Positions 15,790 through 23,219 of a stretch of 64,000 nucleotides of DNA are shown piece after piece (within the stretch, counting starts at the first letter, position 1; every line of letters begins with the position of its first letter). The notes under the pieces were generated by a model, which saw only the letters and a program-made list of their open reading frames with translations, was not told the origin of the DNA and made no database searches. The position numbers were made by a program, and so were the translations under genes. This stretch comes from Lacrimispora sp. 210928-DFI.3.58. GTDB lineage: Bacteria > Bacillota > Clostridia > Lachnospirales > Lachnospiraceae. Location of the stretch: contig NZ_JAJCIC010000011.1 in assembly GCF_020554865.1 (NCBI RefSeq), positions 1-64,000 on the forward strand, written 5' to 3'.

Positions 15790-15829
15790 AACTCATTTCT
15801 TTTTAATACAACTTATTTCTTTTTAATAC
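15790..15829. repeat. Two tandem 20-base AT-rich repeats
   Basis: Copies at 15790-15809 and 15810-15829 differ at one base (aactcatttcttttt.. / aacttatttcttttt..). They sit in the 279-base AT-rich gap upstream of the GntR promoter and downstream of the second dctP. Two half-turn-spaced sites for a regulator, or simple slippage, are both possible. Confidence 0.6.
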
Positions 15830-15837
15830 GTAAAGTA

Positions 15838-15863
15838 GGCGCAACAGACCAAGCTGTCGCGCC
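15838..15863 (-). terminator. Hairpin after the second dctP gene
   Basis: On the minus strand GGCGC-G-ACAG pairs with CTGT-T-GCGCC (one G-U pair), followed by a moderately T-rich stretch. It lies 18 bases past the stop at 15881. Confidence 0.6.
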
Positions 15864-15880
15864 CTTATGCACTACTCTTC

Positions 15881-16891
15881 CTATCTCCCTGCAGCAACAA
15901 TGGCATCAATAATATCCACATAATCTGCACAGTACTTTTCATACATAGGCATTACCGCCTCCTGGAACCTGGCCTTTTCCCTGGGATCCAGCTCTATCAC
16001 AACGCAGCCGGCCTGACGGATCTTTTTCTCCGATGTAGCCTCCCGCTCCTTCCAAAGCCTGCGCTCGTACCTGGCCGATTCCTCGGCACACTGACGGATG
16101 ACCTCCTGGTATTCCGAAGGGAGCTTGTCCCAGGTGGACTGGGCGATCAGCTGCAGCTCCGGCACCCTGGTATGCTCATCAATGGTATAATACCTTGACA
16201 CCTCATAGTGCCTGGTAGACTCATAAGAAGGCCAGTTGTTCTCCGCCCCGTCAATATCCCCGGTCTGAAGGGCAGAGTATACTTCCCCAAAGGCCATGGG
16301 AACAGGGGTTGCTCCCAATGCCTCAATGGTATCTTCCATAAGCCCTGACTCCTGGACACGGATATTCAGCCCTTTCATATCCTCCAGCCTTTCAATGGGC
16401 TTACCTGTCGTATAAAAATTCCTGGCTCCTGCGTCATACCAGGAAAGAGGCACCAGGCTGGAATTCTCAAAGGACCCCAGAAAATCATCACCGATCTGGC
16501 CCTCCAAAACTGTCCACATGTGATCCGGCCCTGTATACAGATAGGGCATCTGAAGTACATTCAGCTTTGGAACGTACTCCGCCAATGGGGACAGGGACAC
16601 TCTTGCAAAATCCACGCCTCCAAACTGCATCTGTTCAATAACGGTTTTTTCATCGCCCAGCCTCCCGCCGGCATTTACCAGGATCTCTACCTTTCCATGT
16701 GTCCGTTCCTTTACCAGTTCTGCAAATTTGTAAGCTCCCTGTGTGGTCGGATAGTCCTCTGCCTGATTTTCAGCGTAGGTCAGGACAAACTCCGGGATGT
16801 TGGAATCCGCCTTTCCTCCCGAAGCTCCTGCACAGGCCGCCAAAAACAGGGCAGTACCACAGATAAGCAGTGCTGTCATTGTTTTCTTCAA
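15881..16891 (-). CDS. dctP: TRAP transporter solute-binding lipoprotein (second DctP)
   Basis: A 336-residue DctP/SiaP-family binding protein. The start is taken as TTG at 16891, because GAGGGGGAGAG lies just before it and the product then opens with a canonical lipoprotein signal (residues 1-21, KKTMTALLICGTALFLAACAG, lipobox LAAC). The only upstream ATG (16933) would add a charged non-signal extension. The family carboxylate-binding Arg is in GLNIRVQESG, and the second family motif ALQTGDIDGAENNW is intact. There are no separate DctQM genes next to it; it lies behind a YcxB-like gene and the complete TRAP set, so it may feed the same membrane pair with another ligand. Confidence 0.85.
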   Translation of the reverse strand: MKKTMTALLICGTALFLAACAGASGGKADSNIPEFVLTYAENQAEDYPTTQGAYKFAELVKERTHGKVEILVNAGGRLGDEKTVIEQMQFGGVDFARVSLSPLAEYVPKLNVLQMPYLYTGPDHMWTVLEGQIGDDFLGSFENSSLVPLSWYDAGARNFYTTGKPIERLEDMKGLNIRVQESGLMEDTIEALGATPVPMAFGEVYSALQTGDIDGAENNWPSYESTRHYEVSRYYTIDEHTRVPELQLIAQSTWDKLPSEYQEVIRQCAEESARYERRLWKEREATSEKKIRQAGCVVIELDPREKARFQEAVMPMYEKYCADYVDIIDAIVAAGR

Positions 16892-16941
16892 AAGGACTCT
16901 CCCCCTCTCTGTATGCCCAGACTTTTGTTCCATGCATGTTT

Positions 16942-17412
16942 TTATGTTCTCTTCATCCTCGATGTAATATACGCATAAAGCTGCTCTCTGTCTTTTCCAA
17001 TAACCCGGTTTGTCAGCACATATCCATGAGTGGTATCAGTAAATACCACGATCATGGTAGGCTTTTTGGAAACTCTCTTTATCTGGCTCCATTTCATATC
17101 AGAAACAGCCTTGCCTACCTTTACATGGACTCCCCCTGTATGAAAGGAGATCTCTGTATCCTCTGTAATGGCCTTCGCCTGCTTCCTCGCCTTCCGGTAA
17201 ATGGTAAGGGGCTGGAACACGGTGAAGATCAGACAGCCCAGCAAGCAGGCGCAGCGGAGAACCAGGCCGGAGGTCTCCCACTTTGCCACAGCCAGGGCCA
17301 ATACAGCTACAGTGAATATCACATTGCACAGTCCCACCATGGAACCATAAATATAATACATGGACAGCTGCCAAAGGTCAATGCTGCTGTTCCGATAGGT
17401 ATAATTATACAA
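16942..17412 (-). CDS. YcxB-like membrane protein
   Basis: A 156-residue protein with two transmembrane segments (about residues 25-45 and 50-70) and a soluble C-terminal half resembling the YcxB-like domain (pattern FHTGGVHVKVG...MKWSQIKRVSKKP...). Start: TTG at 17412, preceded by AAGGAGAAAGCGA; the longer ATG frame from 17487 runs through an intercistronic hairpin and has no site. It lies between dctM and the second dctP, all in one direction. Function is unknown; such proteins are common as lone membrane genes in Firmicutes, so a role in TRAP transport is not implied. Confidence 0.65.
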   Translation of the reverse strand: MYNYTYRNSSIDLWQLSMYYIYGSMVGLCNVIFTVAVLALAVAKWETSGLVLRCACLLGCLIFTVFQPLTIYRKARKQAKAITEDTEISFHTGGVHVKVGKAVSDMKWSQIKRVSKKPTMIVVFTDTTHGYVLTNRVIGKDREQLYAYITSRMKRT

Positions 17413-17451
17413 TCGCTTTCTCCTTATAAAATATGAACAAGATAAGACACT

Positions 17452-17491
17452 AGGAGTGCCGCAAAGCATGGGTACACTTTGCAGCACTCCT
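17452..17491. other. Intercistronic hairpin between dctM and the YcxB-like gene
   Basis: Arms AGGAGTGC-C-GCAAAG (17452-17466) and CTTTGC-A-GCACTCCT (17477-17491) pair over 14 bases with one mismatch. No U-run follows on the minus strand. An mRNA-processing or 3'-end-stabilising hairpin for the dctQM message is more likely than a strong terminator. Confidence 0.6.
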
Positions 17492-17526
17492 GTCCATATT
17501 GATATATGATCTGATTTCCTTACCTA

Positions 17527-18819
17527 TTATGCAAGTACAGATGGCAGCCACAGGCTGATCGCAGGAACAAATGTGATCAGCAGCAGGGTGATGATCATGC
17601 ACAGATAGAAGGGAAGGGTTGCCTTTACAACCTTCTCCATCGGGATCTTTGCTACAGCAGAGCCAATGAACAGCACAGCGCCTACCGGCGGTGTCAGAAG
17701 GCCGATACCACAGTTAAGCACTACCATGATACCAAACTGGATCGGGTCGATACCGATAGAGGTAGCGATCGGCAGCAGGATCGGCGTAGCGATCAGGATG
17801 ATCGGAGCCATGTCCATGATACAGCCAAGTACCAGAAGGATCAGGTTCAGTAACAGTGCCAGGATGTAAGGATTGGTCGTCAATCCCGTAATGGCGCTTG
17901 CAGCCAGATCCGGCACATGCAGACGGGTCAGGCAGTATCCGAAGATACTGGAGGTTGCGATCAGGATCAGCACGATGGACAAGGTATCCACACAGTCGCT
18001 GAGCACTCTCCAAACGCCCTTCCAGTCAAGGCCCTTATAGATAAACACGCTGACGATCAGACTGTAGATAACTGCGATAGCTGCAGACTCAGTAGCAGTA
18101 AATACGCCGCATACAACACCGATCACAACGATCAAAACGGCTGCCAGAGCCCAGATGGATACGCTCAGCTGCTTGATCAGGTTTGTAATGCTGAACTTGT
18201 CACCCTTCGGATAATTGCGCTTTACGGAAATAATGTAGGAACCAACCATCAGGGAAACTGCCAGCAGGGCACCCGGAACATAACCTGCTAAGAACAGGCT
18301 TCCAACAGAGATACCGCCTGCTGTGGTAGCATAGATAACCATGTTGTGGCTGGGAGGTACTAACAGTCCCTCACAGGAGGATGTGATCGTAACAGCGGTG
18401 GAGAAATCACCGTCATAGCCCTGGTCTACCATCATAGGGATCAGAATGGAGCCCAGAGAAGCAGTATCTGCGGAAGCAGAACCGGAGATGCCGCCGAAGA
18501 AATAGGATGCAACGATGTTAACCATTGCCATGCCGCCCCGCATCCAGCCTACGCAGGCATTTGCCAGAGCGATCAGTTTTTCAGAAATACCGCCGGTACC
18601 CATCAAACAGCCCATAGTGATGAAGAACGGAACCGCCATCAAGCTGAAGGAGCTGATGCCTTTTACCATCTGCTGGCAGATGGTTGTCAGCGGCAGGCCC
18701 TGATACAGCAGGCAGAACATAGAGGAAAGGGCTACTGCATATGCAATGGGAAACCGCAGCATGATCATTACAAAAAAGCTACCTAATAAAACTAAAATTG
18801 CCATACCCTGCGCATCCAT
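17527..18819 (-). CDS. dctM: TRAP transporter large permease DctM
   Basis: A 430-residue membrane protein with about 12 hydrophobic segments, of the ion-transporter-like TRAP large-subunit family. Typical features are the N-terminal PIAYAVALSS region, GGISGSASADTASLGSILIPMM, and the C-terminal NCGIGLLTPPVGAVLFIGSAVAKI motif. It forms the Na+- or H+-driven channel with DctQ and takes ligand from DctP. ATG follows AAGGAGGGCAAGTAAG, which overlaps the end of dctQ (one base between stop and start). Confidence 0.95.
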   Translation of the reverse strand: MDAQGMAILVLLGSFFVMIMLRFPIAYAVALSSMFCLLYQGLPLTTICQQMVKGISSFSLMAVPFFITMGCLMGTGGISEKLIALANACVGWMRGGMAMVNIVASYFFGGISGSASADTASLGSILIPMMVDQGYDGDFSTAVTITSSCEGLLVPPSHNMVIYATTAGGISVGSLFLAGYVPGALLAVSLMVGSYIISVKRNYPKGDKFSITNLIKQLSVSIWALAAVLIVVIGVVCGVFTATESAAIAVIYSLIVSVFIYKGLDWKGVWRVLSDCVDTLSIVLILIATSSIFGYCLTRLHVPDLAASAITGLTTNPYILALLLNLILLVLGCIMDMAPIILIATPILLPIATSIGIDPIQFGIMVVLNCGIGLLTPPVGAVLFIGSAVAKIPMEKVVKATLPFYLCMIITLLLITFVPAISLWLPSVLA

Positions 18820-18820
18820 C

Positions 18821-19342
18821 TTACTTGCCCTCCTTTACATAACAATCTTTAATATGGTTGTAAAGTGCCTCCAGCTCGAAGATCAGCATAGCAACTCCTG
18901 CTAAAGGTACCGGGAAATACATCCAGAATCTGGACAGCCATGGCATACTTACATAAGTACCCTTTGCGCCAAGACCGGATGCATAGCTCCAGCCAACTGT
19001 TATCATGACCACTGCCAGAACCAGTACTGCCACGTCTGCCAGGATATCCAGGAACTTTACAACTCCCTTCGGCAGATAGGAATCCAGAGCCGTCATACGG
19101 ATATGAGCGCCGCGGCGGATCGCCAAAGCGGCTGACAGAACGGCCATGTAGGACATACAGGTCAGGACTACCTCCTCAGACCATGCCGGATCCGGGATGA
19201 AAGAAACGTAACGTCCAACTACAGACATGCTGGTGATGGCAATATCAGCGATCAGCAGCAGCTTGCACAGGAACATTACAAACTTATATGTAGCGTCATA
19301 TGCAGGTTTAATTTTGTCAATTGTCTTGAATATCTCTGGCAT
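18821..19342 (-). CDS. dctQ: TRAP transporter small permease DctQ
   Basis: A 173-residue protein with four transmembrane helices (about 20-42, 55-75, 95-115 and 135-158). The conserved features of the family are present: W-x-E-E in DPAWSEEVV and the RRGAHIRM motif after helix two. It joins DctM in the membrane. ATG follows GAAGGGGGTAAAACAGGT. Upstream, a hairpin separates it from dctP. Confidence 0.93.
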   Translation of the reverse strand: MPEIFKTIDKIKPAYDATYKFVMFLCKLLLIADIAITSMSVVGRYVSFIPDPAWSEEVVLTCMSYMAVLSAALAIRRGAHIRMTALDSYLPKGVVKFLDILADVAVLVLAVVMITVGWSYASGLGAKGTYVSMPWLSRFWMYFPVPLAGVAMLIFELEALYNHIKDCYVKEGK

Positions 19343-19397
19343 ACCTGTTTTACCCCCTTCTTTGTTAACAAGATCTTAACACCTTTTTTCATGACAA

Positions 19398-19435
19398 AAC
19401 GGGGCACAGAAACGCACTCATCTCCATGCCCCATT
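19398..19435 (-). terminator. Partial terminator between dctP and dctQM
   Basis: Arms GGGGCA (19401-19406) and TGCCCC (19427-19432), extended by AA/TT past one mismatch, followed on the minus strand by GTTTTGTC. It would let the binding protein be made in excess over the membrane subunits. Confidence 0.6.
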
Positions 19436-19492
19436 TCTATCAAAGTAAGCTTGCGGAACGTGCGGACTCCGCTTTGCTTTGTTTACACAGTA

Positions 19493-20608
19493 TTACTGCA
19501 TATCTAACAGCTGCTGGTACAGATCCTCATAGCCCTTTGTATTGTCTGTGATAACCTGCTTTGTAGCCTCCTGCCAAGGAGTGATGTCTGTAACCTCAAC
19601 TACGTTGCAGCCCTCAGCCTTCAGCTGCTCAAGAACCTCGTTCTCCATGGACTCGGAGTTCTTACGGTTGTTCTCCTGAGCGTACTTACCAGCCTCAACC
19701 AGGATAGCCTGCTGATCTTCTGTCAGCTTGCCCCAGGACTCATCAGTGATAACGATCTGTACAGCGCCCAGTGTATGTCCATCCAGAATCAGGTTAGGAG
19801 CAACCTCCGGGAATGCGTTGGACTTGTAGTTAGCGATCGGCTGCTCAGCACCGTCAACAACGCCTGTCTGCAGTGCAGAGTACAGCTCGTTGAATGCAAC
19901 TACGGTTGGGTTAGCGCCAAGGCCGTTAACAAGACCGTTCATAACAGGGTCGTTGGACACGCGCAGCTTCATACCTGCCAGATCCTCAATGCCCTTTACT
20001 TCGTTAACAGTAAAGAAGTGGCGGAAGCCCTCCTCGCCGTAGAACAGGCCTCTTACGCCGGAGCCGTTCTCCTGGGATTCATTTAAGAACTCGTCAGCAA
20101 GATCGCTTGTTGCGAAATTCCAGAAATGATCGCGGCTTACGAAGGTGTAAGGTAAGGACAGAAGCATGGACTTCTGGCCGCCGTAGCTTGTCAGAGCGAA
20201 TGCGGAGATACGGGAGATATCAATGGTGCCGCCGCCGCCCAGCATGGTGTCCAGAACATCGTTCTCAGAACCAAGAACGCCGCTTGCCTGTACGTCGATC
20301 GTGATCTTGCCGTCAGATAACTCCTCAACCTTTGACTTGAAGTCAGTAGCGATCTTTCCTACGATTGTATCCAGTGGGTTAACCTCTGCGTATACCAGAG
20401 TGATCTCAGGCATGTTTGCTGTGTCATAAGCACCGCTTGCTGCTGCCTCTGTAGCCTCGCCTTCAGCTGCCTCTTCTTTTGCTGCCTCAGTTGCTGCTGC
20501 GGTTGTAGCTGCTGCTGTGGTGGTCTCTGGGGACTTTAATCCGCATCCTGCCAGGGAGCCTGCTACCATTGCTGCACAGAGAGCTGCGCTTAACCATCTC
20601 TTTTTCAT
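19493..20608 (-). CDS. dctP: TRAP transporter solute-binding lipoprotein DctP
   Basis: A 371-residue DctP-family protein. ATG at 20608 follows GAGGAGGAAATGTTAC and starts a lipoprotein signal (MKKRWLSAALCAAMVAGSL, then AGCG). A Thr/Ala/Glu-rich linker (about 25-58) tethers the binding domain. The ligand carboxylate-binding Arg is in GMKLRVSNDP and the ALQTGVVDGAEQPIANY motif is intact. It is the first gene of dctP-dctQ-dctM. A TATAAT-like -10 sits upstream (ctcttataataaaa) with a poor -35, fitting activation by the adjacent AraC-type response regulator (inference). Confidence 0.94.
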   Translation of the reverse strand: MKKRWLSAALCAAMVAGSLAGCGLKSPETTTAAATTAAATEAAKEEAAEGEATEAAASGAYDTANMPEITLVYAEVNPLDTIVGKIATDFKSKVEELSDGKITIDVQASGVLGSENDVLDTMLGGGGTIDISRISAFALTSYGGQKSMLLSLPYTFVSRDHFWNFATSDLADEFLNESQENGSGVRGLFYGEEGFRHFFTVNEVKGIEDLAGMKLRVSNDPVMNGLVNGLGANPTVVAFNELYSALQTGVVDGAEQPIANYKSNAFPEVAPNLILDGHTLGAVQIVITDESWGKLTEDQQAILVEAGKYAQENNRKNSESMENEVLEQLKAEGCNVVEVTDITPWQEATKQVITDNTKGYEDLYQQLLDMQ

Positions 20609-20798
20609 GTAACATTTCCTCCTCTTAATACAATTTTTATGCTTTTTCAGCATTTGTTAACGTTTTTCTTACGTTATTTTTATTATAAGAGGATTTGTCC
20701 ATTCTGGATATAGTAAATTTTTGTGAATCATAGTATGATTTTATCTTATCTTACATTTTTCTTTATGCATATGGCACAGAAAAAGGCCAAATAAACGC

Positions 20799-21596
20799 CT
20801 ATTCCTTTTGGAATATATACAACCGGTACTCCGTAGGGCTCTGTCCGGTGATCCTCTTGAACACCTTTGCAAAATAGTTGGAGTCCGCATATCCCACTGC
20901 TTTGCCGATGTCCTTTACGTTGACCGTAGGCTGTTCCAGCATTTTCTTTGCCTCCTCCACCCTGTATTCTGTGAGATAAGAGGTAAAGTTCTTGTTGAAG
21001 CACTGCTTAAAGAGCTTGCAGAAATAGGGCTCAGAGTAATTCATGGTCCTTGCCAGATCCTGCATGGAAATATCGTACATATAATTGTTCCGGATATACT
21101 GGCTTATGACCTCTGTCACCTTCACCAGACGGACATTATCGCCCTCCGGCTCCTGGTCCGGCGCCTCCGCTTCCTGCTCCGGCACTGCACGCTCTTCCTG
21201 AACCGGGTCTTCCTTCTCCCGCTCCCCGGCGATCCGCATAGCCTCCTCCAGCACCAGCATCAGCTCCTGCTCGTCATAGGGCTTTAAGAGATAATCCAAG
21301 GCCCTGACTGTTATGGCCTTTTTCGCATAAGAAAATTCATCAAAGGCAGTAAGGAATATAATGCAGCAGTCCTTGTCTGTTTCCCGTATTTTCTGGGCCG
21401 CCTCAATTCCGTTGATCCCCGGCATCTCAATGTCCAGGATCGCGATCTGTATCTTCTCCTCCTCGTAGATCTTCAAGGCCTCCCTGCCGTTTTCTGCCTG
21501 AAAGATCGTGCACTGCCCCTCCAGATTCTTACTCAGGGTCTTATACAGCACTGCCCTCTCTATCATCTCATCATCCGCTATCAGCAAACGGTACAT
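20799..21596 (-). CDS. Response regulator, YesN/AraC type
   Basis: A 265-residue two-component regulator. Receiver domain 1-120 with acidic pocket Asp8/Asp9, phospho-acceptor Asp55 in ILDIEMPG, Thr in FLTAFDE and Lys in LLKPYDE. A Glu/Pro-rich linker (about 125-155) leads to a double helix-turn-helix AraC DNA-binding domain (about 163-262; GYADSNYFAKVFKRITGQSPTEYR is the family signature). ATG follows GAGGGAGGATGATAT. Partner of the kinase 25 bases upstream. It lies just before dctP and probably activates it. Confidence 0.94.
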   Translation of the reverse strand: MYRLLIADDEMIERAVLYKTLSKNLEGQCTIFQAENGREALKIYEEEKIQIAILDIEMPGINGIEAAQKIRETDKDCCIIFLTAFDEFSYAKKAITVRALDYLLKPYDEQELMLVLEEAMRIAGEREKEDPVQEERAVPEQEAEAPDQEPEGDNVRLVKVTEVISQYIRNNYMYDISMQDLARTMNYSEPYFCKLFKQCFNKNFTSYLTEYRVEEAKKMLEQPTVNVKDIGKAVGYADSNYFAKVFKRITGQSPTEYRLYIFQKE

Positions 21597-21621
21597 ATAT
21601 CATCCTCCCTCTGCGTCCTTG

Positions 21622-23112
21622 CTATACCTCTTCCCCTTCCTGGGGGATTATCAGCTGCACGACCGTCCCATGGCCTTCGGAGCTGTAGAGCTTTACATGG
21701 CCTCCCCGGTACATGGTGTGTATCCTTTTGTAAATATTTCCCAGCCCAATGCCCACCCTTGCAGTGCTGTGCTCCTTTAGGGCCTCACGGAGATCCTCAC
21801 ATTTCTCCCCGCTCATCCCCAGGCCGGAATCTGCCACGGAGATGATGAGTATGCCTTCCCTCTTCCAGACCCGCAAAAACACCTTTCCTCCCTGCTCCTT
21901 TTTAGAGAGGCCGTGTATGATCGCATTTTCCACAACCGGCTGAAGTGTAAATGCCGGGATCAGGACGGCTTTTGCATCTACCTCAATACTGTTCTCGTAG
22001 CGTATCCTGCTTCCGAACCGCATCTGCTGTATATACATGTAATCCTGCACCACCTTGAGCTCCTGCTCTAAAGGGACGATCTGCTCCGAGGTCTTTAAAT
22101 TATACCGGAACAGGTTGCTCATGCTGGTGATCATGCGCTCTGTGGTGGAGGCCTCCTCCAGCTTTGCCATGCAGGCGATCAGATTCAGAGTGTTGAACAG
22201 GAAATGGGGATTGATCTGGCTTTTTAACAGCTCAAGCCTTGCTGCATCCAGGCGCTTCTCCATCTCGATCTTTTCCATTTCTTCTCTATGCAGAAGCTCT
22301 GCCATCTCGTTGTTTTCCTTTAGGGTGTTAATATAGCCTTCGGTAGCGTGCTTCATTTTATTAAAAGCATATACCAGCTCTCCCATCTCATCCTTATTGG
22401 CAACCTCTACATCTCTGCCGCTGAAATCATTTTTGGCGATCTTTCTTGTGTTGTGGGCCAGCATGACAAGAGGAGTCACAAAGGTTCCTGCCAAAACCTT
22501 TGTCAGGAACATCACCATGATCATCATAGCGATAGAGAATACCAGTATCACAAACGGCAGATTATAGAAGATCGGGACCTTTTCCTGATAATTGGCATTT
22601 CCATCTCTCAGGGTCAGCTGAACAAGGCGGCGGGCGTAATCCTGCAGATAGGACTGTATTCTGTATACCTGATACAGATTTGTCACGTATTCGCTGTCCT
22701 GGCGCTCTTTTTCCAACAGGGCATCGCGGAATACGCGGTAGCCCTCATAGCCGTTTCGGATATTCCAGGTTCTGGCATATCTCTCTGCTCCTATTCTGGA
22801 ATACTCAAAGGGCAGGGAGCGTATGCACCGCTCTGTCCTCACACAGGAAAGAACGTACTCCTCCCTGTTCTCCGGCGTCCTCTCCCTGACATATATGGCA
22901 AAGGCCTTTACCTCCAGATCCATGGCCTCCTGGAAATCATGGCATCTGGAATTGTCATTTAATATAATGTTAAAGCTGTCCAATGAGAAGTTCATGATAC
23001 TGATATTGAAGGCAACAGAAGAAATCATGATCAAGATGACCATGATCGCAAATATACCTATTTTTTTCCTGATGGAAATGGTAAGCCATAGGTTCCTGAG
23101 ATAGTTGATCAT
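21622..23112 (-). CDS. Sensor histidine kinase, YesM (LytS/His_kinase) type
   Basis: A 496-residue membrane kinase. TM1 near 18-38, an extracytoplasmic sensor to about 175, TM2 near 180-205, HAMP domain about 205-262 (GTFVTPL...NKDEMGELVYAFNKMK), a short coiled coil, then the phospho-acceptor motif KSQINPHFLFNTLN. The ATPase domain has PVVENAIIHGLS (N box), ADSGLGMS (G1) and GIGLGNIYKRI (G2). Such kinases pair with AraC-type regulators and often sense solutes for a neighbouring importer. Coupling with the TRAP operon that follows is inferred from order. Confidence 0.94.
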   Translation of the reverse strand: MINYLRNLWLTISIRKKIGIFAIMVILIMISSVAFNISIMNFSLDSFNIILNDNSRCHDFQEAMDLEVKAFAIYVRERTPENREEYVLSCVRTERCIRSLPFEYSRIGAERYARTWNIRNGYEGYRVFRDALLEKERQDSEYVTNLYQVYRIQSYLQDYARRLVQLTLRDGNANYQEKVPIFYNLPFVILVFSIAMMIMVMFLTKVLAGTFVTPLVMLAHNTRKIAKNDFSGRDVEVANKDEMGELVYAFNKMKHATEGYINTLKENNEMAELLHREEMEKIEMEKRLDAARLELLKSQINPHFLFNTLNLIACMAKLEEASTTERMITSMSNLFRYNLKTSEQIVPLEQELKVVQDYMYIQQMRFGSRIRYENSIEVDAKAVLIPAFTLQPVVENAIIHGLSKKEQGGKVFLRVWKREGILIISVADSGLGMSGEKCEDLREALKEHSTARVGIGLGNIYKRIHTMYRGGHVKLYSSEGHGTVVQLIIPQEGEEV

Positions 23113-23153
23113 AAAAACTCCCGCAGTCAGTATGTCCGTCTTCTTGCAGCGGC

Positions 23154-23186
23154 AGAAGGCGCAAGGCCCACCGGCCTGCGCCTTCT
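23154..23186. terminator. Hairpin downstream of glgB
   Basis: Arms AGAAGGCGCA (23154-23163) and TGCGCCTTCT (23177-23186) with an inner GGCC/GGCC stem. It lies 34 bases past the glgB stop; the T-run (tgttttct) is on the plus side only, so for glgB it may act as a 3'-end hairpin rather than a full terminator. Confidence 0.5.
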
Positions 23187-23219
23187 GTTTTCTGGTCCCG
23201 CATATCCGCGGCTTTCATC

